From: Deltaproteobacteria bacterium
GTDB lineage: Bacteria; Bdellovibrionota; UBA1018; UBA923
Assembly: GCA_016194725.1 (NCBI GenBank)
Contig: JACQAW010000304.1
Coordinates: 1-17,908, forward strand
Direction: 5' to 3'
DNA length: 17,908 nt
Of this stretch, positions 1 through 6,345 are shown in pieces. Position 1 is the first letter of the stretch; each line of letters starts with the position of its first letter. Both the position numbers and the translations under genes were made by a program. A model generated the notes under the pieces. It was given only the letters and a program-made list of their open reading frames with translations, had not been told where the DNA came from and did no database searches.

Positions 1-598
1 GGGCATCGTCACCCAGGGGTCCCGCCGTCTTTAGCAGTTCGTCGGTGAGCGCCGTCTGATACCAGTAGGCACGAAACTCGGTTCGCAGCGATTCTTCGCC
101 TTCGTGCGCAATAGGATCAAATGCATGCACAACCTCGTGAAGCAGCATCACGCACGCCTGGCGCGGAGTTTTCAGATTCACATCCAGGAAAACGCTTCGG
201 GTTTTTGGCAAATACATGCCGCCGATTTTGTCGCCGATCTGCGGCACCTTGAGCTTTTTCAGATCTGCATATCCGATACGAATAGTAGCATCGGCCTGAA
301 ACGCATTTTTCAGGAAACCCTGTGTAATCGGGCTGCAGGCATAGAGGTACTGGCAACATTCCCACATCTGGCTAGCATGCGAAGCCGTCGGCTCGATCTG
401 CCGATCAAGAAGCGAAACTGCGGTATTCTGATCGCAGGTGTCCAGGCTTGACGTCGCCGACAGGTCGACGCTCAACGCTACGGCGCCCAACTTTTGAAAC
501 ACCGGATCGGCATTTCTCTTATCCTTGGAATGATCGTTCGCGCAGCCCGCGACGAAAGCAAGCGATCCAAGCAGCGCCGCTAGTTTGTGTATTTGCAC
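1..598 (-). CDS. Putative zinc-metalloprotease-like lipoprotein (partial, C-terminus off window)
   Basis: This frame is open without a stop from 598 to the left edge of the window (199 codons). I chose GTG at 598 because GGGAG lies 5 nt upstream and it gives a compact lipoprotein signal, MQIHKLAALLGSLAFVAGC, with lipobox VAGC and lipidated Cys19. An in-frame ATG at 622 is possible but has no clear ribosome site. The mature part has a Cys cluster (C81, C82, C88). At residues 149-162 lies CVMLLHEVVHAFDP, a HExxH zinc motif with H154, E155 and H158; E174 in TEFRAYWYQ could be the third ligand. By family knowledge HExxH marks gluzincin-type metallopeptidases, so a membrane-anchored periplasmic peptidase is inferred. 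I do not recognise the exact family. It is divergent from the lipoprotein gene at 796. The C-terminus and any downstream partner are not visible. Confidence 0.72.
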   Translation of the reverse strand, partial: MQIHKLAALLGSLAFVAGCANDHSKDKRNADPVFQKLGAVALSVDLSATSSLDTCDQNTAVSLLDRQIEPTASHASQMWECCQYLYACSPITQGFLKNAFQADATIRIGYADLKKLKVPQIGDKIGGMYLPKTRSVFLDVNLKTPRQACVMLLHEVVHAFDPIAHEGEESLRTEFRAYWYQTALTDELLKTAGPLGDDA

Positions 599-652
599 AG
601 TGGCTCCCAGAGCATGTTCCATGCCATAGGCATTTGAGCTTAAGCAAGGGCT

Positions 653-683
653 CATATCCGTGTGCGGATTTTACAGGTGTCAA
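653..683 (-). promoter_or_regulatory. Possible promoter for the HExxH lipoprotein gene
   Basis: A perfect TTGACA -35 hexamer is read on the minus strand at 683-678. It is followed after 19 nt by GATATG (658-653), a poor -10 match at a long spacing. It sits in the 197-nt divergent gap upstream of the start at 598. The -35 is good but the -10 is weak, so this is tentative. Confidence 0.25.
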
Positions 684-736
684 AAACCTAAACGAAACGT
701 CTATGGCACCGTCTCAAAATACGTCTTATGAATCGA

Positions 737-766
737 TTGTTTGGCTTTGGCATGAGACTTGATAAT
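737..766 (+). promoter_or_regulatory. Possible promoter for the lipoprotein gene at 796
   Basis: GATAAT at 761-766 is a 5/6 match to the -10 consensus. TTGTTT at 737-742 is a plausible -35 at 18-nt spacing. The elements are 30 nt upstream of the start codon at 796, leaving a short leader that contains the ribosome site. Confidence 0.35.
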
Positions 767-769
767 GCC

Positions 770-786
770 CCTTCCCGGGAAGGAGG
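770..786 (+). promoter_or_regulatory. Strong Shine-Dalgarno inside a 14-bp palindrome
   Basis: CCTTCCCGGGAAGG (770-783) is a perfect palindrome. Its right arm overlaps the strong ribosome site AAGGAGG (780-786) of the gene starting at 796. As RNA it could fold as a 5-bp stem with a CCGG loop and partly hide the ribosome site. Translational control by this hairpin is inference. Confidence 0.4.
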
Positions 787-795
787 CCTGTTTTT

Positions 796-1431
796 ATGAA
801 AAAACAAAACGGCTTCGAAAGATTAGGACTTATACTATTATCTGGGTTGATTGCTGGCGCATGCAGCCCGCTTGCACCCAGCGTTTCAAAGCTGTCAAAT
901 GCGTCTTCTCAGAAAACGACCCCAACTGACGGCTCCTCACCAACCACGTCACTGCTCTCGGGAAACCTGACTTCGGCCAAGGGCATTGGATCCTTATCCG
1001 TTCAGGTTACGCAGGCTTCACCCTATTCCCAGTTCAAGAAAGATTGGGCCCTCGTACGCGACGTCAAGCCATCCATGGAGCTCGATGACGACGCGACTCT
1101 TGATGAGCTTTCGGCCGCGGGCGTTATCAAATTTTTCAGTAATGCTGACAAAGTCAAAGGCTCCGAAGACGCTCTGTCGGCCACACCAACGAAAATTTTC
1201 CTGGCGGTTAATGCCGACGCAGCTGGCATTGCCAGTTTGGGCCTGGATAACGTGAAATTAAATCTGGCCTGGAAACCCGCTTCTATCTCAAACCCGGCTC
1301 CACATTGGGAACTCTCTCTGGCCGCACCCAATACGGGCGACGCGGTAAAAGACCTCAATGAGGCAAATCAGATGAAGTCCGCCCTGCACGACCGCCTGTT
1401 GGACATCGGTATTGAATTCCAAGCCGAATGA
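796..1431 (+). CDS. Lipoprotein of unknown function
   Basis: This 211-residue protein starts at ATG 796, 9 nt after an AAGGAGG ribosome site. The N-terminus has a Lys/Arg-containing head, a hydrophobic core (about residues 10-22) and the lipobox-like IAGAC with Cys23, so export and lipidation are likely. A Ser/Thr/Pro-rich linker covers roughly residues 25-60. The remainder is a mixed soluble domain with acidic and Ala/Leu-rich segments and no motif I recognise. No other cysteines follow, and no membrane segments or catalytic signature are visible. It is divergent from the HExxH lipoprotein and convergent with the RHH gene: only 8 nt separate the two stop codons, with no terminator hairpin between them, so the transcripts probably overlap. 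The function is unknown. Confidence 0.8.
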   Translation: MKKQNGFERLGLILLSGLIAGACSPLAPSVSKLSNASSQKTTPTDGSSPTTSLLSGNLTSAKGIGSLSVQVTQASPYSQFKKDWALVRDVKPSMELDDDATLDELSAAGVIKFFSNADKVKGSEDALSATPTKIFLAVNADAAGIASLGLDNVKLNLAWKPASISNPAPHWELSLAAPNTGDAVKDLNEANQMKSALHDRLLDIGIEFQAE

Positions 1432-1439
1432 ACAGGTTG

Positions 1440-1637
1440 TCAGTTGCCCCTGGAATCTGGGAAATAATCTTTATGGGCCGAGATAAACCGCAGCAGCGCG
1501 GTAGTCACGATTTCTGACTTGGAAATCTTCGTATATTTTTCCATCTGAAACAGCTGGTCCGCAACCTCCCGTTCCAGGTCGAGTTCAACTTTTACTGTCG
1601 GCCCGATCGGCCGCTTCTCGCCTTTTGCAAGCTTCAT
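1440..1637 (-). CDS. Small ribbon-helix-helix-type DNA-binding protein
   Basis: This 65-residue protein has the layout of a CopG/Arc-type ribbon-helix-helix fold. A short beta strand (TVKVELDLE, about residues 14-22) is followed by helix A (about 23-36) and then by helix B, starting at KISKSEIVTTALLRFISAH. A basic N-terminal tail (MKLAKGEKRP) precedes the strand. It is the last gene of the minus-strand operon. Its very strong ribosome site (AGGAGGAG) overlaps the stop codon of the threonine ammonia-lyase gene, and the start is 9 nt beyond that stop. RHH proteins of this size usually act as dimeric repressors, or as antitoxins; no toxin gene is adjacent. Autoregulation of the operon is plausible but unproven. 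Confidence 0.65.
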   Translation of the reverse strand: MKLAKGEKRPIGPTVKVELDLEREVADQLFQMEKYTKISKSEIVTTALLRFISAHKDYFPDSRGN

Positions 1638-1646
1638 AGTCTCCTC

Positions 1647-2867
1647 CTAATGTAAAACTTCCAGTCGCGCAACTTGTCCGCGCAACGCCTTGATTAGATC
1701 CTCGCTGTATTTCGGACCCCGGGTTTCGAGCGTCAGCTCTACAGTGGTCTCGCTGATACCAGTGGCCGGCGTATCGCGATCATGAATTGCCTGCAATATG
1801 TTTGCGCCTTGTTCCGCAATCAATGCCGTCAGACGATTCAACGACCCGGGGCGGTCAGAGATATATACGTTTACCCTGACGCGACGACCAGCCCGAATCA
1901 GGCCACGATCGATTATCCGCGACAGGACATTGACGTCAATATTGCCCCCGCTGATAATAAGCACTACCTTTTTGCCCTTAAAACGACCCTTTATCTGCTC
2001 AAGCACGGCCAGCGGCAGGGCGGCCGCTCCTTCGGCGACCACCTTGGCTTTTTCCATTAACGTCAATACCGCGGCAGCAATGGACTCGTCGTCGGCATGG
2101 GCCGTGAGGTCGACCAGCGGCATCAGAATCGCAAGCATTCCCGGACTCGCGCGCATGACCTTTATGCCGTCCGCAAAGGTATCGGCCATACCCGTGGCGA
2201 CGATCTTTTTATGCGCCAGTGACTCAACCAGCGAACGTGAACCGCTGGCTTGTACTCCAACGACCGTGGTGCGCGGCTTGAACTCCTTTATTACAGTGCC
2301 AACACCCGCCATCAGGCCGCCCCCGCCCAGGGATCCGATCACCACATCCACGTCCGGCAACTGCTCGATTATTTCGAGGCCCACGGTTCCCTGCCCGGCC
2401 ATGACATCAAGGTCTTCATAGGGATGCACGAAAATCGCGCCCGATTTAGCCGCGAACTTGCGGGCAACCGCGTGCGCCTCGTCATAGTTGTCGCCTTGTA
2501 GAATTACTTTTGCGCCCAACGCCTCGGTATTCTGCACCTTCGTAAGCGGTGCATTCACCGGCATGACTATCGTTGCCCTGGTCTTGAACTGTGCGCACCC
2601 CCAGGCAACGCCTTGCGCATGGTTTCCAGCGCTCGCTGTAATTACGCCACGGCGCCGCTGTTGCGGCGCCAGGCGCGATATCTTGTAGGTAGCCCCACGA
2701 ATCTTGAACGAGCCAATGGGCTGCATGTTCTCGAGTTTCAGAAATACCTGACAGCCCAGCCGTTCCGACAGCCAGCGATTGGGAAGCAAAGGCGTCGTAT
2801 CCAACATTTTTCCCAGGACGCCACGCGCCTGCTCAACGTCAGCCAGCGCCAACTTTAGCCCAGACAT
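1647..2867 (-). CDS. ilvA: Threonine ammonia-lyase (PLP, with C-terminal ACT domain)
   Basis: This protein (406 aa) belongs to fold-type II PLP enzymes that deaminate L-threonine to 2-oxobutyrate, often also serine to pyruvate. The PLP lysine is K55 in GSFKIRGATYK, and the phosphate-binding glycine loop is GSLGGGGLMAG near residue 180. SGGNIDVN lies near 310. The C-terminal 75 residues or so (from RVNVYISDRPGSLNRL) form an ACT regulatory domain, so the layout matches the shorter one-ACT enzyme rather than the roughly 500-residue two-ACT biosynthetic IlvA. The start overlaps the end of kce by 13 nt, which implies translational coupling. In an operon of amino-acid catabolism a degradative role is more likely than isoleucine synthesis. 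The ilvA symbol marks the family; a tdcB-like catabolic role is equally possible. Confidence 0.9.
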   Translation of the reverse strand: MSGLKLALADVEQARGVLGKMLDTTPLLPNRWLSERLGCQVFLKLENMQPIGSFKIRGATYKISRLAPQQRRRGVITASAGNHAQGVAWGCAQFKTRATIVMPVNAPLTKVQNTEALGAKVILQGDNYDEAHAVARKFAAKSGAIFVHPYEDLDVMAGQGTVGLEIIEQLPDVDVVIGSLGGGGLMAGVGTVIKEFKPRTTVVGVQASGSRSLVESLAHKKIVATGMADTFADGIKVMRASPGMLAILMPLVDLTAHADDESIAAAVLTLMEKAKVVAEGAAALPLAVLEQIKGRFKGKKVVLIISGGNIDVNVLSRIIDRGLIRAGRRVRVNVYISDRPGSLNRLTALIAEQGANILQAIHDRDTPATGISETTVELTLETRGPKYSEDLIKALRGQVARLEVLH

Positions 2868-3667
2868 AGAAACTTTCTGGCTTCTTCGACGTTTGCTACC
2901 GGCCGCTGCAGCATTGCCGCAAGCTGACTCACCCGTTCAACCAGCTGTGCGTTGCTCTTGGCCAGGACACCCTTGGACCAAAAAACATTGTCCTCAAGAC
3001 CGACGCGAACGTGGCCACCCATAACAATGGCCTGAGCAGCAACCGGAAGCTGATACCGTCCTATGCCAGCCGCCGTCCAGGAACACTCTTCGGGCAGCGC
3101 ATCAGCCATTCGACAGAGGTTCCGCGACTCACCGGATATTCCATGGCCCGTTCCAAGGACGAACTGAAAATGAGAGGGATTGGGTATTACCCCATTTTTC
3201 ATGAGTTTGAGCGAATACTCCAGCATCCCGTAATCATAAACTTCTATCTCGGGACGAATTTTCAGTTCCTTCATCCGCGTGGCCAGAAATTCAACGTCCT
3301 TGGGCAAATTCAAAAATATTTCATCGCCGAAATTTATTGAACCCGTGTTCAAGCTGGCCATTTCGGGCTTGAGCTTGAGCGGTGCCGCGCGATTTTCGAT
3401 TTTCTCGCCCACAGCGCCGCCCGTGGAAATTTGGATGATGACCGGACATTTCTTTCTGATCTTTTCGATCGTATCCTGAAAACGCTCCACGGATTGGCTC
3501 GGCCGCCCCGAATCATCGCGCACGTGCAGATGGATAACTGCGGCGCCAGCCTTCCAGCAGTCATATGCCGCCTGGGCCTGCTCCTCTGGCATTGTCGGCA
3601 AAGCCGGATTCTGTTCTTTGGTCGTTTCGGCGCCCGTGATCGCACAGGTAACGATGAGTTTTTCCAT
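2855..3667 (-). CDS. kce: 3-keto-5-aminohexanoate cleavage enzyme (BKACE family)
   Basis: At 270 aa this is full length for the beta-keto acid cleavage enzyme family. Kce condenses 5-amino-3-oxohexanoate with acetyl-CoA and splits it into 3-aminobutyryl-CoA and acetoacetate; it is a Zn-dependent cytoplasmic TIM-barrel enzyme. Visible signatures are AITGAETTKE at the N-terminus (E14), the zinc pair H46-L-H48 in VIHLHVRDD, the ISTGGAVGE strand at about residue 80, a glutamate in EIEVYDYGM near 142, and RVGLEDNVFW (221-230), which carries the third metal ligand region. Other BKACE members use different beta-keto acids. The neighbouring kdd and kamDE genes and the close match to known lysine-pathway Kce in these motifs support this substrate. 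It follows the VWA gene by 25 nt and overlaps ilvA by 13 nt. Confidence 0.92.
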   Translation of the reverse strand: MEKLIVTCAITGAETTKEQNPALPTMPEEQAQAAYDCWKAGAAVIHLHVRDDSGRPSQSVERFQDTIEKIRKKCPVIIQISTGGAVGEKIENRAAPLKLKPEMASLNTGSINFGDEIFLNLPKDVEFLATRMKELKIRPEIEVYDYGMLEYSLKLMKNGVIPNPSHFQFVLGTGHGISGESRNLCRMADALPEECSWTAAGIGRYQLPVAAQAIVMGGHVRVGLEDNVFWSKGVLAKSNAQLVERVSQLAAMLQRPVANVEEARKFLCLG

Positions 3668-3692
3668 TGGTCAACAAGCTAACGCCACTGCG

Positions 3693-4688
3693 TCACCGCA
3701 GCAACCTTTTCATGGCGCCATACATGGTGCGCGGCAGGTCTGAGATGCGGCGCGCCTCAAAGAATTTGCCCTGTCCACGAGCGGAAAGCTCAAGCATCAG
3801 ATCCCGGCCCGCCTGGTCGCGGCCTATTTTAAGCACGTTCAAGTGTCGAAAGCGCTCAGCCAGCTGCGATGGGTCGCCGCCTTCGGTGTATTTTCCATCA
3901 CCGATCAGAATTACGTTTGCTCGCTCCTTGTTCTGTCGGCTCAGAGCAACGGCTGTTTCGTTCAGTGCCAGCTCCATGTTGGTAAAACCACCGGCAGGCA
4001 GCTCGAGCACCCGCTCCACGAGCTTTTCGATCGGCAGCTCCTCGCCAAACCTCTTAATCCATCTTACTTTTGAGTCAAAGCCCATCAAAGAAAGGCGGGT
4101 TGGTTTTACGCACAGTGCTACCACCGCGGTGGACACAGCAAGCAAAGCGATTTTTTCACCGGTCATGCTCAGGCTGGCGTCCATGACCAGGGCGATATCG
4201 ACGTCCCTTTCCAGGCGAGCGTCAAACCGCAACACGTCCTCACTCACAAGTGTCTTTCGGGAATACCCGCGCGCGAGCTCCTCGTCCAACGTGGAAAGCA
4301 CATCCAGCTCACCGCGCTGTCCTGACTCAATGAAAGTTTTGAAGTCCACGATCTGATGGCGCTCGGGTTTTATTACCGCACCCAGAATGTCATATGCCCG
4401 CGCCAGTACGCCTTCGATCGCACGGCGCCTGAGAACCGCTTTCTCCTTGGGCGGAATATTTCCCAAACGCTTCAGATCCTGAAAACGGATCGCGACGTCC
4501 CACGAGGGCTTGACCTCATAACCGGAGACATCGCTTGGCAAACCGGAGTCAACCAGCTCTGGCGCTATAAAAGCCGCCGTGCCCTTTTTCAGCTTCGAAA
4601 TTTTTTCCGCCGGGTCGTTGGTTACTTTTACACTTAATGCGAAAGAGTCGCGGAGCTCATCGGGGAGTTTTTTTTTAACTCGTCCCAC
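3693..4688 (-). CDS. VWA-domain protein, partner of MoxR ATPase (candidate aminomutase activase subunit)
   Basis: This 331-residue protein has an N-terminal helical region of about 160 residues followed by a von Willebrand A domain (about 162-325). The MIDAS metal site is intact: D170-A-S-L-S174 in LVMDASLSM, T236 in GGFTNMEL and D264 in LIGDGKYTEG. No signal peptide or membrane segment is seen, so it is cytoplasmic. MoxR/VWA pairs in other operons act as metalloenzyme chaperones or activases, with the VWA protein serving as the substrate adaptor. The start is a GTG at 4688, 55 nt inside the MoxR gene and in its -1 frame. There is no recognisable ribosome site and no in-frame ATG before the conserved region. 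The overlap contains an A9 run, so translation by coupling or by -1 frameshifting from MoxR are both possible. The target is inferred from position only. Confidence 0.85.
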   Translation of the reverse strand: MGRVKKKLPDELRDSFALSVKVTNDPAEKISKLKKGTAAFIAPELVDSGLPSDVSGYEVKPSWDVAIRFQDLKRLGNIPPKEKAVLRRRAIEGVLARAYDILGAVIKPERHQIVDFKTFIESGQRGELDVLSTLDEELARGYSRKTLVSEDVLRFDARLERDVDIALVMDASLSMTGEKIALLAVSTAVVALCVKPTRLSLMGFDSKVRWIKRFGEELPIEKLVERVLELPAGGFTNMELALNETAVALSRQNKERANVILIGDGKYTEGGDPSQLAERFRHLNVLKIGRDQAGRDLMLELSARGQGKFFEARRISDLPRTMYGAMKRLLR

Positions 4689-5575
4689 AGTTCGCGCAAA
4701 ATCGTTTGCACTTGCTGATCGAAGCCCCCGTCGAATTCTGCCGTATTCAGCTCAATGCGCGTAGGAAGGGCCAGTTTTGCGGCACTCCAGAATGCGTTTT
4801 CGTCGAGCTCGTCGGCTGCTCGGCCTTCGAGTATCTGCAGAATCGCAATAGCAGCCCGAATCGATGCGCCACGCTTGATTTTGGGGTGCGTGCGCGTAAG
4901 ACGCACCAGTGCGACCGCCCACGACAAATAGGGCTCTTTGCCAAATCCCGACGCCTGTTTCGCAATCTCGCGTTCCTGGTCAAAATCCTGGTACTGCAGC
5001 TGCACCCATTCCATACGATCAAGCAGCGCCTCGCTAAGATGGGAAGTAGCCACGAATTCACGTGGATTTTGAGTTGCAATGACTAAAAAACCCTTTGCCG
5101 CGCGAATATCGCCCAGCTGCGGCACCTGTACCAAGCCTTCGTCTATCGCTGGCAACAGCACGTTCTGCACAGCTTCGGGCATGCGATTGAGCTCATTGAT
5201 AAAAAGAATAGAGCCGTCCAGCATCGCCTTGACCAACGGTCCGGCGATGAAAGTTTTCTGCGAATAACCCTTCCTTAAAACCAACGAAGGGTCAAACCAA
5301 CCCGTAAGCTTCTGCTCGGTAAAACGGGAATCGCCATCCACGCGAATCACCTTGCGCCCCAGCACTTCGGCAACGGCTTGCGCAAGCACAGTTTTGCCAA
5401 CACCCACTGGGCCTTCAATCAACGCATTTCGACCCGCCGATAGCGCCGCCCAGAGCTGGGATATTTCCTCGTCACGCCCCACGATACGATGACGCGCGCG
5501 TACCAGCGCCGCTGCGTTGCTTGCAGACAGCCTGCTGCCGGCTTCCTTGGTGGCTTTTCTCGGCTTGGACTTCAC
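4634..5575 (-). CDS. MoxR-family AAA+ ATPase (candidate lysine 5,6-aminomutase activase)
   Basis: This 313-residue protein is a complete single-domain MoxR AAA+ ATPase. Walker A is GPVGVGKT (residues 55-62). The Walker B segment is ILFINELNR (123-131), with Asn127 where Asp is usual, followed by Glu128. Sensor 1 is IATQNP (N170), the arginine finger is in LLDRME (R187), and the C-terminal lid follows. MoxR ATPases form hexameric rings that work with VWA partners to remodel or mature a client enzyme, as CbbQ/CbbO and NorQ/NorD do. It starts with GTG at 5575, overlapping the kamE stop by 4 nt (GTGA), and overlaps the downstream VWA gene by 55 nt, so all three are translationally linked. The client is most simply KamDE. 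That is inference from gene order, not from the sequence of the ATPase itself. Confidence 0.88.
   Translation of the reverse strand: MKSKPRKATKEAGSRLSASNAAALVRARHRIVGRDEEISQLWAALSAGRNALIEGPVGVGKTVLAQAVAEVLGRKVIRVDGDSRFTEQKLTGWFDPSLVLRKGYSQKTFIAGPLVKAMLDGSILFINELNRMPEAVQNVLLPAIDEGLVQVPQLGDIRAAKGFLVIATQNPREFVATSHLSEALLDRMEWVQLQYQDFDQEREIAKQASGFGKEPYLSWAVALVRLTRTHPKIKRGASIRAAIAILQILEGRAADELDENAFWSAAKLALPTRIELNTAEFDGGFDQQVQTILRELWDELKKNSPMSSATLSH
4661..4690 (-). promoter_or_regulatory. Candidate -1 frameshift site in the MoxR/VWA overlap
   Basis: A run of nine A residues on the coding strand (4676-4668) is read in the MoxR frame as TTA AAA AAA AAC. It therefore contains the slippery heptamer A-AAA-AAA in the correct phase. 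A -1 shift here enters the VWA frame exactly and gives a MoxR-VWA fusion of roughly 630 residues. Polymerase slippage on A9 could do the same. No strong downstream stem-loop or upstream internal Shine-Dalgarno was recognised. Confidence 0.4.
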
Positions 5576-6345
5576 TTCTTTTTCTTCCTTTTCAGCAGCT
5601 CGTCAACAATGTAGCTGGCGACTTCCGAGGGCTTGGTACCCACCCCAAAACCCGCATCAAAACCACATTCGAGCGCCATTTGATGGGTTACGCGCGGACC
5701 TCCGGCTACGAAGACCAGCTTATCACGAAGTCCCATTTTCACGGCCTTATCCATCAAATCCTTCATGTCTTTGATGTGGATATTGTGCTGAGTCACCACC
5801 TTGGAAACTAAAATGGCATCGGCTCCGGAATCAACAGCAAGTTTAAGCAGGTCTTCGTTCAGCACCTGAGCACCCAGATTACGAGCATCCAGCCACTCGT
5901 AACGCTCAAGGCCGTAATCGCCCGCGAAACCCTTCATATTGATAATCGCGTCGATACCCACGGTATGCGCATCATAACCGGTACAGGCGCCAAGAATGAC
6001 GACCTTGCGGCCAATCTTCTCTTTGATGAGCGCGTTGGTTTCGTACATCGTGTGGATGGGCGACTCCACTTTCACTACTTTGATTTTCGTGTAATCGACC
6101 GTGTGCTTGATTTTTCCGTATATCACAAAGAACGCGAAACCGGTGGCAGCCGGCTCCATGGTCGCAACTTTGACTTCGTCGAAACCCATCTTCTGTGTTA
6201 GCTGAACTGCGGCCTCTCGAGCCTCGGGGCCATAGGCCACAGGTAAGGTGAAAGCCAGCTGTACGACACCGTCGTCCATGATGTCGCCGTAGGGCCGCAG
6301 GCTCTTCAAATCAACTTTTTTGATGAGATAATCGTGCTGGCTCAT
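5572..6345 (-). CDS. kamE: Lysine 5,6-aminomutase beta subunit (B12- and PLP-binding)
   Basis: The beta subunit (257 aa; the clostridial one is about 260) carries both cofactors of the adenosylcobalamin/PLP enzyme. The enzyme moves the terminal amino group of beta-lysine (or D-lysine) from carbon 6 to carbon 5. An N-terminal dimerisation region precedes a Rossmann-like cobalamin domain with the base-off DxHxxG motif, D125-A-H127-T-V-G130. H127 is the expected cobalt ligand. K138 lies exactly 11 residues later, the spacing between cobalt-ligating His133 and PLP-binding Lys144 in the clostridial subunit, so both cofactor sites look intact. The Lys-rich tail (LLKRKKKK) is encoded in an A-rich stretch that also supplies the ribosome site for the MoxR gene. 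It overlaps kamD by 4 nt (ATGA) and the MoxR gene by 4 nt. Confidence 0.96.
   Translation of the reverse strand: MSQHDYLIKKVDLKSLRPYGDIMDDGVVQLAFTLPVAYGPEAREAAVQLTQKMGFDEVKVATMEPAATGFAFFVIYGKIKHTVDYTKIKVVKVESPIHTMYETNALIKEKIGRKVVILGACTGYDAHTVGIDAIINMKGFAGDYGLERYEWLDARNLGAQVLNEDLLKLAVDSGADAILVSKVVTQHNIHIKDMKDLMDKAVKMGLRDKLVFVAGGPRVTHQMALECGFDAGFGVGTKPSEVASYIVDELLKRKKKK

Noticed and set aside
104..451. 115-aa plus-strand frame and 82-aa minus-strand frame (117-365) at the left end
   Set aside because: Both overlap the longer lipoprotein frame (1-598, minus), which has a signal peptide, lipobox and HExxH motif; neither has comparable features.
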